From Rhodocyclaceae bacterium (GTDB lineage Bacteria > Pseudomonadota > Gammaproteobacteria > Burkholderiales > Rhodocyclaceae), in contig JAOAHQ010000027.1 in the NCBI GenBank assembly GCA_026415155.1, positions 1 to 50,407 of the forward strand: a stretch of 50,407 nt of DNA, written 5' to 3'. Under the pieces are notes generated by a model, which was given only the letters and a program-made list of their open reading frames with translations, did no database searches and had not been told where the DNA came from. Of the stretch, positions 8,815 through 17,995 are shown in pieces (within the stretch, counting starts at the first letter, position 1; each line of letters opens with the position of its first letter). The translations under genes were made by a program, and so were the position numbers.

Positions 8815-9423
8815 TCACACTCCCTCGCTGGCCACTTCTGCCAAGAGATGCTGGCGCAGGCTGACGAGGATGCCCGCCGTCGCCCCCCAGATGAAGTAGT
8901 CGCGCCAAGGCACGGTCCAGTAGGCCTGCCGCCGGCCGCGCACTTCGATCCATTCCCGGCGATAGTTCGCGGCGTCGAGCAGGAAGTCGAGCGGCACCTC
9001 GAAGGCCTCGGCGACCTCGAAATCGTCGAGTTTGAGATTCAAGGGAGGCGTGACGAGGCCGACGATGGGCGTGACGCGAAAGCCGGTGCCAGTGAAGTAA
9101 TCGGGCAGCACCATGAGCACCTCGACCTGTTCTGGGCGCAACCCCACTTCTTCCTGGCTTTCGCGCAACGCCGTCTCGATCGGCGTGGCATCGTCCGCCT
9201 CACAGCGGCCGCCGGGAAAGCTGATCTGCCCGGCATGGTCGCGCAAGTGGGCGGTGCGGCGCGTCAGCAGCACGGTGAGGCCAGTTTCGCGCGCGACGAT
9301 CGGCAAGAGCACCGCGGCGGGGATGCCCTCGACCGCCGTCACGGCCAACGGCTCGCCAGAGGCCTCGCGCGGAGGCAAGGCACAGCGCTCGCGCAGCCAG
9401 GCGGCGGACGGAGAGCTGGCCAT
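8815..9423 (-). CDS. NUDIX CoA pyrophosphatase (NudL-like)
   Basis: 202 aa. It carries the UPF0035/NudL motif LLTRRTAHLRDHAGQISFPG running into a Nudix box with ALRESQEEVGL. NudL-type enzymes hydrolyse coenzyme A to 3',5'-ADP and 4'-phosphopantetheine. Its start codon overlaps the stop of the upstream aspartic protease gene (TGATG), and it lies 33 bp ahead of the CobD-like gene, so the genes are probably one transcript. Confidence 0.9.
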   Translation of the reverse strand: MASSPSAAWLRERCALPPREASGEPLAVTAVEGIPAAVLLPIVARETGLTVLLTRRTAHLRDHAGQISFPGGRCEADDATPIETALRESQEEVGLRPEQVEVLMVLPDYFTGTGFRVTPIVGLVTPPLNLKLDDFEVAEAFEVPLDFLLDAANYRREWIEVRGRRQAYWTVPWRDYFIWGATAGILVSLRQHLLAEVASEGV

Positions 9424-10085
9424 CAGTAACGCTGCGTGAGCACCATCGTCTGGCCGTCGCGGCGGATCTCCATGCGGTTCAAGAAACTCATGCCGAGGAG
9501 CACCACCGGCATGTCCTGTTCATGCACGGTGGCATCGACGTCGGAAAGACTGATGCCGTTGAGTTTCACATTGCCGAGCTTGACGCGCCAGACGCGCGCC
9601 GGGCCATTGGCCGTCATCACCATCGCCGGCGTCCCTTTCGAGGTGTCGATGTTGGCGCGCCGCGCATCGGCAGCCCCGAGCGCGATGAAGGTGGCACCGG
9701 TATCGACGATGAAGCGCATCGGCGCCCCATTGATGCTGCCGTGCGCCATGAAATGCCCTTGCGCGTCGGCCTGCAGCGTGACGGAAGGTTTTTCGCTCGC
9801 CGGCGCCGAGACGATGCTCTGGCCGATGGCGATGCGGCGGCGCTGGCCATTGGTCTCGAATACCGCCGCGCCCGGCTCGATGGCGATGAGCTTGACGCCT
9901 TCGGGCGAGGTCGCACCGACGGCGAGCATCTGGCGCCGGCCGCCATCGATGACCACCATCGCCTTGTTGCCCATGAGGCCGACGAGCGCGATGTCCGCCG
10001 CCAGCGCCAGGCTGGCCCAGCCGCCAAGACAGGCCGCGCTAAAATGACACAGCGTTTTCAGCCTCAGCGCCCTTAAGCCGATCAT
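9423..10085 (-). CDS. retropepsin-like aspartic protease, secreted or periplasmic
   Basis: About 220 aa. Two in-frame ATGs (10094 and 10085) are possible; I chose 10085 because it leaves a compact signal peptide ending near WASLALA/ADIALVG. The catalytic motif is FIVDTGATFIALG, with a later GMSFLNRMEIRRDGQ typical of clan AA single-domain (TIGR02281-like) proteases, which act as dimers. The N-terminal third is a beta-rich segment often seen in this family. Substrates are unknown. It is divergent from the amidotransferase gene and the two start codons physically overlap at 10083-10086. Confidence 0.82.
   Translation of the reverse strand: MIGLRALRLKTLCHFSAACLGGWASLALAADIALVGLMGNKAMVVIDGGRRQMLAVGATSPEGVKLIAIEPGAAVFETNGQRRRIAIGQSIVSAPASEKPSVTLQADAQGHFMAHGSINGAPMRFIVDTGATFIALGAADARRANIDTSKGTPAMVMTANGPARVWRVKLGNVKLNGISLSDVDATVHEQDMPVVLLGMSFLNRMEIRRDGQTMVLTQRY
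10040..10045 (+). promoter_or_regulatory. possible -10 box for the amidotransferase gene
   Basis: TAAAAT lies 38 bp ahead of the ATG at 10084, inside the signal-peptide coding region of the divergent protease gene. No convincing -35 box was found, so this is weak. Confidence 0.25.
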
Positions 10086-10782
10086 GAAGCCCATCGCTAT
10101 CTTTCGTCACAGTCCGGGAGAAGGTCCCGGCTATTTTGCCACTTTCCTCGAACACCACGGCCTTCCCGCGCAGCTCATCTGCCTCGATGCAGGCGAGCCG
10201 GTGCCCCAGGGGTGCGAGGCATTCGCCGGCCTCTGTTTCATGGGCGGGCCGATGAGCGTCAATGACGATCTGCCCTGGATTCCGCCCGTTCTCGCCCTGA
10301 TCCACGAGGCCGTCGCAGCCGGCATCCCGGTCATCGGCCATTGCCTCGGTGGGCAACTGATGGCGAAGGCACTCGGTGGCGTGGTGACGAAGAATCCGGT
10401 CAAGGAAATCGGCTGGGGACGCGTCGAGACGACCGACCCGGCTGCCGCGGAATGGCTTGGCGATCTCGCCGGATTCGAGGCCTTCCACTGGCATGGCGAG
10501 ACCTTCTCGATCCCGGCGGGCGCCACGCGCATCCTCAAAAGCGCCCATTGCGCAAACCAGGCCTTCGTCATGGGCCCGCATTTGGGCCTGCAATGCCATG
10601 TCGAGATGACCGAGGCGATGATCCGCCTTTGGTGCCGCCAATGGGCCGAGGAATGCGCCGCCCCCTCGCCTTCGGTGCAAACCCCTGAGCAGATGATGGA
10701 GCGCGTCGAGGAGCGCCTCGCCGCGATGCGCCTCGCCGCTGACCGGCTCTATACACGCTGGATCGCCGGCCTGCGGGGCTGA
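10084..10782 (+). CDS. class I glutamine amidotransferase (GATase1)
   Basis: 232 aa. The nucleophile elbow is VIGHCLGGQLMAKALGG (Cys about residue 81) and the His-Glu part of the triad is in LQCHVEMTEAM. Other family marks are GLCFMGGPMSVND and FHWHGETFSIPAGA. Stand-alone proteins of this type resemble the GMP synthase amidotransferase domain and include glutamine amidotransferases and gamma-glutamyl hydrolases; the actual acceptor is unknown. It appears monocistronic and is followed after 2 nt by the short repeat. Confidence 0.88.
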   Translation: MKPIAIFRHSPGEGPGYFATFLEHHGLPAQLICLDAGEPVPQGCEAFAGLCFMGGPMSVNDDLPWIPPVLALIHEAVAAGIPVIGHCLGGQLMAKALGGVVTKNPVKEIGWGRVETTDPAAAEWLGDLAGFEAFHWHGETFSIPAGATRILKSAHCANQAFVMGPHLGLQCHVEMTEAMIRLWCRQWAEECAAPSPSVQTPEQMMERVEERLAAMRLAADRLYTRWIAGLRG

Positions 10783-10784
10783 AG

Positions 10785-10808
10785 GCCGTCCCGCCAGCGC
10801 CGACTTTC
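10785..10808 (+). repeat. 24-bp dispersed repeat, copy c
   Basis: Perfect copy of the consensus (core CCGCCAGCGCCGACTTTC), starting 2 nt after the amidotransferase stop in the same orientation. It is followed within 7 nt by the larger structured repeat at 10815. Confidence 0.85.
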
Positions 10809-10814
10809 GTGCTC

Positions 10815-10959
10815 AAAGCTTGTGAAAATTTCGTCGCGAGCGGCTCGAGGGCAAGGCGCACGGCGCGCAGGAACCGAGACATAACAACTCGTTAGGCGAG
10901 GTTCCGAGCACCGCGCAACGCTGCCATCGGGCCGCGCAGCAGAAATTTTCACAAGCTTT
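10815..10959. repeat. 145-bp structured repeat, copy 1 (downstream of yajQ)
   Basis: It has perfect 18-bp inverted ends, AAAGCTTGTGAAAATTTC at 10815-10832 and its exact reverse complement at 10942-10959. The body (from GTCGCGAGCGG to GCCGCGCAGCAG, including CCGAGACATAACA and GTTAGGCGAGG) is shared with 11461-11611. Internal stems include GGAACC/GGTTCC. The right arm reaches the first base of the yajQ stop codon. There is no coding potential. It could fold on either strand and may act as a transcript 3' end. Confidence 0.8.
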
Positions 10960-11453
10960 CAGTCGCGGAAATTGCCGAAGGCAAGGGGATAATCGGTGAC
11001 CGTCTTCTTGACGAGCGCGATGGCGGCTTGCAGATCATCGCGCTTGGCGCCAAAGACGCGCACCGCATCGCCCTGGATCGTCGCCTGCAGCTTCATCTTG
11101 CTCTCCTTGATCAGCTTGACGATCTTCTTGGCGAGCTCCTGGTCGATGCCGCTCTTGATCTGCAACGTCTGCTTGACCTTGTTGCCGGAGACGCTCTCGA
11201 TCTTGCCGGCTTCGAGCCGCTTGGTGCTCTCGCGCTCCTTCTTCTCCATCTCGGGAAACAGGATGTCCTTGATCTGGCCGAGCTGGAATTCCGAATCGCC
11301 CCACAGCGTGATGGTCTTGGCCTTCTCATCGAGCTCGGCGCGCGCCGAGGTGCCTTTGAAGTCGTAGCGGTTGCCGATCTGGCGGCCGGCGACATCGACG
11401 GCGTTTTTGAGCGCCACCCAGTTCGCTTCGGACGTAATGTCGAACGAGGGCAT
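10959..11453 (-). CDS. yajQ: YajQ family nucleotide-binding protein
   Basis: 164 aa, full length for the family. It starts MPSFDITSEANWVALKNAVD, and YDFKGTSARAELDEKAKT, IKSGIDQELAKKIVKLIKES and VRVFGAKRDDLQAAIALVKK match YajQ throughout. YajQ homologues bind c-di-GMP in Xanthomonas and act with a LysR regulator; in other bacteria they bind nucleotides or RNA. With at least three GGDEF-EAL proteins nearby, a c-di-GMP effector role is plausible here but inferred. The gene is flanked on both sides by copies of the same structured repeat. Confidence 0.95.
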   Translation of the reverse strand: MPSFDITSEANWVALKNAVDVAGRQIGNRYDFKGTSARAELDEKAKTITLWGDSEFQLGQIKDILFPEMEKKERESTKRLEAGKIESVSGNKVKQTLQIKSGIDQELAKKIVKLIKESKMKLQATIQGDAVRVFGAKRDDLQAAIALVKKTVTDYPLAFGNFRD

Positions 11454-11460
11454 GGCGCTT

Positions 11461-11611
11461 TAGGGAAACGCTGAAGAAATCGTCGCGAGCGGTCGGAGGG
11501 CAAGGCGCACGGAGCGCAGCGACCGAGACATAACAAGGAGTTAGGCGAGGGAGCGAGCACCGCGCAACGCAGCCATCCGACCGCGCAGCAGAATTATTCA
11601 GTGTTTCCTTA
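11461..11611. repeat. 151-bp structured repeat, copy 2 (downstream of ppnP)
   Basis: Same body as 10815-10959, but different ends: TAGGGAAACGCTGAAGAAAT at the left and, on the reverse complement of the right, TAAGGAAACACTGAATAATT. The arms are about 80% complementary to each other and unrelated to the arms of copy 1. The inner stem GCGGTCGG/CCGACCGC is perfect here. The right arm overlaps the ppnP stop codon. The yajQ start lies 8 bp beyond the left edge, so the element separates ppnP from yajQ. Confidence 0.8.
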
Positions 11612-11920
11612 GCCGAAATGGCAGACGTAATGGTAAGGCTCACCCGTCACCTCGATGTCGAAGGACGAGTTGCCCGGCACGCGGAAGGATTCGCCGACAC
11701 CGCAGGATTTCCAGTCCTCGCCCGGCAGACGATAGCGGCAGGCGCCGGCGACCGTCTCCATGATTTCCGGCGCACCGGTGGTGAAGGTCAGCGTCGCGGG
11801 CAGGATCACGCCGACGCTCTTCTTCGTGCCATCCGGGAAAATCACGGTGTGGCTCACGCACTTGCCGTCGAAATAGACATTGGCCTTCTTGAGCACGGAG
11901 ACGTTGTCGAATTGCGACAT
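11609..11920 (-). CDS. ppnP: pyrimidine/purine nucleoside phosphorylase PpnP
   Basis: 103 aa from the ATG at 11920 ([20 protein letters not shown]); the frame is open far upstream, but the family begins here. It is a small single-domain cupin, with [20 protein letters not shown] and [16 protein letters not shown] typical of the DUF1255/YaiE group. The E. coli enzyme phosphorolyses several nucleosides to the base and ribose 1-phosphate. It is the last gene of the arginine run, 2 bp after the DUF2788 gene. Confidence 0.93.
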   Translation of the reverse strand: MSQFDNVSVLKKANVYFDGKCVSHTVIFPDGTKKSVGVILPATLTFTTGAPEIMETVAGACRYRLPGEDWKSCGVGESFRVPGNSSFDIEVTGEPYHYVCHFG

Positions 11921-11922
11921 GG

Positions 11923-12132
11923 TCAGATTCCCCACAGTTTCTCGATGATGTGCTTGGCGACGAAGCCGAGCATGCCGAAGGCGAGCACGAAGAACAGCAC
12001 GAAGGTGCCCAGCTTGCCCGCCTTCGAGCGGTAGGCGAGTTCGCCGATGATGAAGAGCATGTAGAGCATGAAGGCCGACAGGCCAAAGGTCATGCCGAAA
12101 CGGGCGACCTCCTCTTCCGTGAAGCCGAACAT
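11923..12132 (-). CDS. DUF2788 small membrane protein
   Basis: 69 aa with two predicted transmembrane helices (about 13-32, [20 protein letters not shown], and about 41-60, [20 protein letters not shown]) joined by a short basic loop. It matches the DUF2788 family of gammaproteobacterial and betaproteobacterial small membrane proteins of unknown function. It starts directly after the argG stop (TAAATG), indicating translational coupling. Confidence 0.85.
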   Translation of the reverse strand: MFGFTEEEVARFGMTFGLSAFMLYMLFIIGELAYRSKAGKLGTFVLFFVLAFGMLGFVAKHIIEKLWGI

Positions 12133-13383
<1,251 letters not shown>

Positions 13384-13386
13384 GAC

Positions 13387-14310
13387 TTATTCCTTGATTC
13401 TGCCCAACACGAGATATTCCAGTAATGCCTTTTGCGTATGCAGCCGGTTCTCCGCCTCATCCCACACCACGCTCTGTGGCCCGTCGATGACCTCGGCGGT
13501 GACCTCCTCGCCGCGATGGGCCGGCAGACAGTGCATGAAGAGCGCATCGGGCTTGGCCACGCGCATCATCTCGGCATCGACCTGCCAGTCCTTGAATGCC
13601 TTCAAGCGCTCCTCGTTTTCGGCTTCGAAGCCCATCGAGGTCCACACGTCGGTGGTGACGAGATCCGCGCCGCGCGCCGCCTCCATCGGATCGGCGAACT
13701 GCTCGAAGTGGTCGGTGCCATAGAGGCCCGCGCGTTCGGGCTCGACTTCATACCCGGGCGGCGTGGAGACATGCACGTTGAAGTCGAGCAGTTCTGCGGC
13801 CTGCAGCCAGGTATTGCACATGTTGTTCGAATCACCGATCCAGGCCACGGTTTTCCCCTGGATCGGACCGCGCTGCTCGATGTAGGTGAAGATGTCGGCC
13901 ATGATCTGGCAAGGGTGGTATTCGTTGGTGAGGCCATTGATCACCGGCACGCGCGAATGGGCGGCGAAGCGCTCGATGATCGACTGCTCATAGGTGCGGA
14001 TCATGACGATGTCCGACATGCGCGAAATGACCTGGGCGGCATCCTCGACCGGCTCGCCGCGGCCAAGCTGCGAGTCGCGCGTGTTGAGATAGATCGCGCT
14101 GCCGCCTAACTGGTGCATGCCCGCTTCGAACGAGAGGCGCGTCCTCGTGCTCGCCTTCTCGAAGATCATCACCAGCGTGCGGTCTTCGAGCGGCCAGTAC
14201 TTCTGGTAGGACTTGAAGCGGGCCTTGATGATGCGCGTGCGCTCGAAGAGGTAATCGAACTCCTCGCGCGTAAAGTCCTTGAATTGCAGAAAATGCTTGA
14301 CGGAGCCCAT
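13387..14310 (-). CDS. argF: ornithine carbamoyltransferase
   Basis: 307 aa. The carbamoyl phosphate motif STRTRLSFEAGMHQLGG, the region MIRTYEQSIIERFAAHSRVP and the catalytic Cys motif FMHCLPAHRGEE are all present. It makes citrulline from ornithine and carbamoyl phosphate in the cytoplasm, feeding ArgG encoded immediately downstream. It is preceded by argD with an 18-bp gap. Confidence 0.97.
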   Translation of the reverse strand: MGSVKHFLQFKDFTREEFDYLFERTRIIKARFKSYQKYWPLEDRTLVMIFEKASTRTRLSFEAGMHQLGGSAIYLNTRDSQLGRGEPVEDAAQVISRMSDIVMIRTYEQSIIERFAAHSRVPVINGLTNEYHPCQIMADIFTYIEQRGPIQGKTVAWIGDSNNMCNTWLQAAELLDFNVHVSTPPGYEVEPERAGLYGTDHFEQFADPMEAARGADLVTTDVWTSMGFEAENEERLKAFKDWQVDAEMMRVAKPDALFMHCLPAHRGEEVTAEVIDGPQSVVWDEAENRLHTQKALLEYLVLGRIKE

Positions 14311-14328
14311 CGTCGCTGTCCCTGCCTT

Positions 14329-15501
14329 TTATGCCGTGAGGAATTGCCGGATCACGGCGACGAGCTTATCGACGAGCTCATCGGCTTCGAGATCGCTCAT
14401 CACGAGGGGGGGCAGGAGGCGCACCACCTTCTCGGCCGTGACGTTGATGAGGATGCCCTCCGCAAGCCCCGCCGCGACGAGCGCCGCACAGGGCCGGTCG
14501 AGCTCGATGCCGATCATGAGCCCCAGGCCGCGGACCTCGACGACGCCGGCTACGCCCGCGAGCCCTTCGCTGAGCCGGGTACGGATGCGCTCACCCAGCA
14601 GGACAGCGCGCGCCATCAAGCCCTCAGCTTCGATGACCTCGAGCGTCGTCAAGGCCGCAACCATCGCGAGCGGATTGCCGCCGAAGGTCGAACCGTGGTT
14701 GCCCGGCTTCATGAGGCCGGCCGCCGGGCCTGCCGCGAGGCAGGCGCCTACAGGCACGCCGGAGCCCAAGCCCTTGGCGAGCGTCATCACGTCGGGCTTG
14801 ATGCCCGCGTGCTGGTGGGCGAACCACTTGCCGGTGCGGCCGATGCCGCATTGCACCTCATCGACCATGAAGAGCCAGCCCCGCTCATCGCAGATGCGGC
14901 GCAGCCCGCGCATGAATTCCTCATGGACGGCATGAATGCCGCCTTCGCCCTGCACGGGTTCGAACAGCACGGCGACGACGTTGTGGTTGTTCGCCGCGAC
15001 CTGTCCGATGGCGGCGAGATCGTCGAACGGCACGCGCACGAAACCGGGCACGAGCGGCTCGAAGCCGGCCTGCACCTTGCGGTTGCCGGTCGCCGAGAGG
15101 GTGGCCAGCGTGCGGCCGTGGAAGGCATGTTCCATGACGATGATCGCCGGCTGGTCGATGCCCTTGCCGTGGCCATACAGGCGCGCGAGCTTGATCGCCG
15201 CCTCGTTCGCCTCGCAGCCGGAATTGCAAAAGAAGACCTCGTCCATGCCGGAGAGCGCCGTGAGCCGGTCGGCAAGCCGTTCCTGCTCGGTGACGCGATA
15301 GACGTTCGAGACGTGAATGAGGCGGCCGATCTGCTCGGTCAGCGCCGCAACGAGGCGCGGATGGGCGTGCCCAAGGGTATTGACGGCGATGCCGGCCAGG
15401 CCATCGAGATAGCGCTTGCCTGCAGCATCGAACAATTGACAGCCCACGCCGTGCGTGAAAGCGACGGCCTGCCGGGCATAGGTATTCATCAGGTGCGACA
15501 T
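14329..15501 (-). CDS. argD: acetylornithine aminotransferase
   Basis: 390 aa from the ATG at 15501 (MSHLMNTYARQAVAF); the frame opens further upstream, but that part covers the leader hairpin and promoter. It is a PLP-dependent class III aminotransferase: FFCNSGCEANEAAIKLAR, FHGRTLATLSATG, the Asp in FMVDEVQCGIGRTGKWFAHQ and the PLP Lys in MTLAKGLGSGVP. It converts N-acetylglutamate semialdehyde to N-acetylornithine, and may also serve as succinyldiaminopimelate aminotransferase in lysine synthesis. First gene of the arg unit. Confidence 0.95.
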   Translation of the reverse strand: MSHLMNTYARQAVAFTHGVGCQLFDAAGKRYLDGLAGIAVNTLGHAHPRLVAALTEQIGRLIHVSNVYRVTEQERLADRLTALSGMDEVFFCNSGCEANEAAIKLARLYGHGKGIDQPAIIVMEHAFHGRTLATLSATGNRKVQAGFEPLVPGFVRVPFDDLAAIGQVAANNHNVVAVLFEPVQGEGGIHAVHEEFMRGLRRICDERGWLFMVDEVQCGIGRTGKWFAHQHAGIKPDVMTLAKGLGSGVPVGACLAAGPAAGLMKPGNHGSTFGGNPLAMVAALTTLEVIEAEGLMARAVLLGERIRTRLSEGLAGVAGVVEVRGLGLMIGIELDRPCAALVAAGLAEGILINVTAEKVVRLLPPLVMSDLEADELVDKLVAVIRQFLTA

Positions 15502-15514
15502 GCTTGGCTTCCCC

Positions 15515-15550
15515 AAAAGAAGACGGCGGCCGCGTGACCTTGGCCGCCGT
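15515..15550 (-). promoter_or_regulatory. leader hairpin upstream of argD, possible attenuator
   Basis: On the minus strand a perfect 9-bp inverted repeat, ACGGCGGCC and GGCCGCCGT (10-nt loop), is followed directly by CTTCTTTT. It lies in the short leader between the predicted promoter (15566-15594) and the argD start. This is terminator-like but with an interrupted U-tract. Regulation of the arg unit through it is inference. Confidence 0.45.
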
Positions 15551-15565
15551 GCTTGCGGGAGGCCG

Positions 15566-15594
15566 ATCATAAGCGAAAACCCCCCGCCTGTATA
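15566..15594 (-). promoter_or_regulatory. sigma70-type promoter of the argD-argF-argG unit
   Basis: On the minus strand, -35 TATACA (15594-15589), a 17-bp spacer and -10 TATGAT (15571-15566) are at ideal spacing. The predicted transcript starts near 15559, giving a leader of about 58 nt that contains the 15523-15550 hairpin. Confidence 0.6.
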
Positions 15595-15657
15595 CGGTCT
15601 CCGCACTGGATGAGCCCTAAACGTCGGCCATGAACCGAGGCTTAATTCGGCTTTTGC

Positions 15658-15663
15658 TATAAT
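15658..15663 (+). promoter_or_regulatory. extended -10 promoter of the DUF3579 gene
   Basis: TATAAT preceded by TGC (extended -10, TTTTGCTATAAT) lies 30 bp ahead of the ATG at 15694. The -35 region is poor, as is usual for extended -10 promoters. Confidence 0.55.
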
Positions 15664-15693
15664 TCACAAAACTAATCACACCAGCCCCGCCCC

Positions 15694-15993
15694 ATGCCCG
15701 CCTTCGTCGCCGAAAATTTCGTCATCCTCGGGGTCACGCTGGCGGGGCGCCGCTTCCGGCCGAGCGATTGGGCCGAGCGGCTGTGCGGCATCATGTCGGC
15801 CTTCGGCGCCGAACGGCGCATGACCTATTCCCCTTATGTGCAGCCCGGCAATCTCGATGGCGAGAAATGCGTCTTCGTCGATGGTCGCATTTATGACGTC
15901 GAGCCGATGGCCTATACCTTCCTCGTCAATTTCGCGCGCGACAACGAGCTGAAAGTCGTGCCCTGGCCCGAGACGAAGACACAAACGCGATGA
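15694..15993 (+). CDS. DUF3579 domain protein
   Basis: 99 aa. Its motifs RRFRPSDWAERLCGIMSAFG, YVQPGNLDGEKCVFVDGRI and AYTFLVNFARDNELKVVPWP match the DUF3579 family, small soluble proteins of betaproteobacteria with no known function. It lies alone between the arg unit (divergent) and rpsT (convergent), with its own extended -10 promoter. Confidence 0.85.
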   Translation: MPAFVAENFVILGVTLAGRRFRPSDWAERLCGIMSAFGAERRMTYSPYVQPGNLDGEKCVFVDGRIYDVEPMAYTFLVNFARDNELKVVPWPETKTQTR

Positions 15994-16017
15994 GGCATCG
16001 CCCGCGGGGACGATGCC
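15994..16017. other. stem-loop after the DUF3579 gene
   Basis: GGCATCG and CGATGCC (7 bp) flank a 10-nt GC-rich loop immediately downstream of the DUF3579 stop. The + strand continues TAAAAATT with no U-run, so it is not a canonical terminator. It may protect the transcript 3' end. Confidence 0.3.
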
Positions 16018-16029
16018 TAAAAATTGACT

Positions 16030-16053
16030 GAAAGTCGGCGCTGGTAGGACGGC
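16030..16053 (-). repeat. 24-bp dispersed repeat, copy d
   Basis: Minus-strand copy (one change, TACCAGCGCCGACTTTC) beginning 1 nt after the rpsT stop in the same orientation as that gene. Confidence 0.8.
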
Positions 16054-16054
16054 G

Positions 16055-16315
16055 TCAGAGCGCCTTGATCGCGGCCGACAGGCGGCTCTTGTAACGCGCG
16101 GCGGCGTTCTTGTGGATGATCTTCTTGTCGGCGATCGAGTCGATGACGCGCTGCGACTCTCTGAAGACGGCCTGGGCGGCCGCCTTGTCGCCCGTCGCGA
16201 TAGCCTTGCGTACTTTCTTGATCGCGGTGCGCAGCCGGGAACGCAGGCTCATGTTATGGGCGCGGCGCGCAAGCGCTTGGCGGGCGCGCTTTTTGGCTTG
16301 GGCAGTATTGGCCAT
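16055..16315 (-). CDS. rpsT: 30S ribosomal protein S20
   Basis: 86 aa, the usual size. It is basic and helical: [20 protein letters not shown] at the start, then [15 protein letters not shown] and a C-terminal [19 protein letters not shown]. It binds 16S rRNA early in 30S assembly. It is monocistronic with a strong promoter upstream (16360-16388) and divergent from murJ, a common arrangement in betaproteobacteria. Confidence 0.97.
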   Translation of the reverse strand: MANTAQAKKRARQALARRAHNMSLRSRLRTAIKKVRKAIATGDKAAAQAVFRESQRVIDSIADKKIIHKNAAARYKSRLSAAIKAL

Positions 16316-16359
16316 GGTGTGTTCGGTGATTCTGACGCGTTGGTCGAAGAAAGCGCACG

Positions 16360-16388
16360 ATTATAGGGTGAGTTGATGGCCATTGCAA
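16360..16388 (-). promoter_or_regulatory. sigma70 promoter of rpsT
   Basis: On the minus strand, -35 TTGCAA (16388-16383), a 17-bp spacer and a perfect -10 TATAAT (16365-16360). The predicted start near 16353 gives a leader of about 38 nt. Confidence 0.7.
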
Positions 16389-16436
16389 GGCGCTTTTCGC
16401 GCCACAACGAAAGCCGCGAGCGGCTACCATCGCGGC

Positions 16437-17972
16437 ATGAATCTGCTCAAGACGCTCGCCACGGTCAGCAGCCTGACCTTGCTGTCCCGCATCCTCGGCT
16501 TCGTGCGCGACTTCGTCATCGCGCGCGCCTTCGGCGCGGGGCTGGCCACCGACGCCTTCTTCGTCGCCTTTCGCCTGCCCAATCTGCTCAGACGCCTGTT
16601 TGCCGAAGGCGCCTTCTCGCAGGCCTTCGTGCCCTTGCTGGCCGAATACCGCAACCGTCGCAGCGCCGAAGAAACCCGCGCCCTCGTCGATCGCGTCGCC
16701 ACCGCCCTTTGCCTTGCCGTGTTGCTCGTCACGCTCCTGGGCGTCATCGGCGCGCCGCTGCTGATTTTCATCTCCGCGCCGGGATTTGCCGCCGAGCCGG
16801 AAAAATTCGCGCTCACCGTGACGCTCACGCGCATCGTCTTTCCCTATATCCTCTTCATGGCGCTCGTCGCCCTGGCGGCCGGCATCCTCAACACCTGGAG
16901 CCGCTTCGCCCTGCCCGCCGCAACGCCGGTGCTGCTCAACCTCTCCTTCATCGGCATGGCGCTCTTTGCCGCACCTTATTTTGATCCGCCGGTGCTCGCG
17001 CTCGCCTGGGCGGTATTCCTTGGCGGCCTCCTGCAACTCGCAATCCAGCTGCCCGCGCTCAAGAAGATCGGCATGCTGCCGCGCTTCGACTTCGCGCCAC
17101 AAGACCCGGGCGTGCGCCGTGTCTTGAAACTGATGGCGCCGGCCGTGCTCGGCGTCTCAGTTGCGCAGGTCTCACTCCTCATCAACACGATCTTCGCTTC
17201 CTTCCTCGTCTCAGGCAGTGTCTCCTGGCTCTATTACGCCGACCGGCTCATGGAATTCCCGGCTGGGCTGTTGGGCGCAGCGCTCGGCACGATCCTCTTG
17301 CCGAGTCTCTCCAAGGCTCATGCGAGCGAACGCCCGGAGGAATTCTCGGCCCTGCTCGACTGGGGATTGCGTCTCACCTTTCTACTCACGCTGCCGGCGG
17401 CGCTCGCGCTGGCGATCCTAGCCGTGCCGCTTTTGGCCACACTCTTTCAACATGGCGCTTTTACGGCAGAGGACGTCTTGCAAACCCGCCAGGCGCTCGT
17501 CGCCTACAGCATCGGCCTCATCGGCCTCATCCTCGTCAAGGTGCTCGCCCCAGGCTTTTATGCCCAGCAGAACATCAAGACGCCGGTCAAGATCGCGCTC
17601 GTCACGCTTGCGGCCACACAATTGATGAATCTCGCCTTCATCGTGCCCTTGAAACATGCCGGACTCGCGCTTTCAATCGGCCTTGCGTCTTGCCTCAATG
17701 CATTTTTGCTCTGGCGGGGCTTACGCCGGCGCGGCAGCTACGCGCCGCAGCCGGGCTGGTTTGCTTTCACCTGGAAACTCGCGCTCGCCCTCACCGTCCT
17801 TGCGCTCACGCTCTGGTTTGGCATAGGCCGCGAGGAAGCGTGGCTCACCGCCTCTTCCAGCACGCGTATCCTGCACCTGGCCGCGCTCGTCTTGACTGGC
17901 ATCATCGTTTATTTCGCCACCCTCTGGCTGCTGGGCTTTCGACCGGGCGACTTTCGCCGTCAAGCGGTGTAA
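16437..17972 (+). CDS. murJ: lipid II flippase MurJ (MviN)
   Basis: 511 aa from the ATG at 16437 ([20 protein letters not shown]); an earlier in-frame ATG at 16383 overlaps the rpsT promoter and is unlikely. About 14 hydrophobic segments are seen. Family marks are [40 protein letters not shown] and a lateral loop [20 protein letters not shown]. MurJ moves lipid-linked peptidoglycan precursor across the inner membrane and is normally essential. Confidence 0.96.
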   Translation: MNLLKTLATVSSLTLLSRILGFVRDFVIARAFGAGLATDAFFVAFRLPNLLRRLFAEGAFSQAFVPLLAEYRNRRSAEETRALVDRVATALCLAVLLVTLLGVIGAPLLIFISAPGFAAEPEKFALTVTLTRIVFPYILFMALVALAAGILNTWSRFALPAATPVLLNLSFIGMALFAAPYFDPPVLALAWAVFLGGLLQLAIQLPALKKIGMLPRFDFAPQDPGVRRVLKLMAPAVLGVSVAQVSLLINTIFASFLVSGSVSWLYYADRLMEFPAGLLGAALGTILLPSLSKAHASERPEEFSALLDWGLRLTFLLTLPAALALAILAVPLLATLFQHGAFTAEDVLQTRQALVAYSIGLIGLILVKVLAPGFYAQQNIKTPVKIALVTLAATQLMNLAFIVPLKHAGLALSIGLASCLNAFLLWRGLRRRGSYAPQPGWFAFTWKLALALTVLALTLWFGIGREEAWLTASSSTRILHLAALVLTGIIVYFATLWLLGFRPGDFRRQAV

Positions 17973-17983
17973 TGTTTTCTCGC

Positions 17984-17989
17984 TAGAAT
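17984..17989 (+). promoter_or_regulatory. possible -10 box very close to the following start codon
   Basis: TAGAAT lies only 6 bp ahead of the ATG at 17996, so a transcript from it would be nearly leaderless. No good -35 box was seen. Confidence 0.25.
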
Positions 17990-17995
17990 CAGTGA

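Noticed and set aside
15994-16017. Terminator of the DUF3579 gene
   Set aside because: Stem is present but followed by AAAAATT, not a U-run; listed only as a stem-loop.
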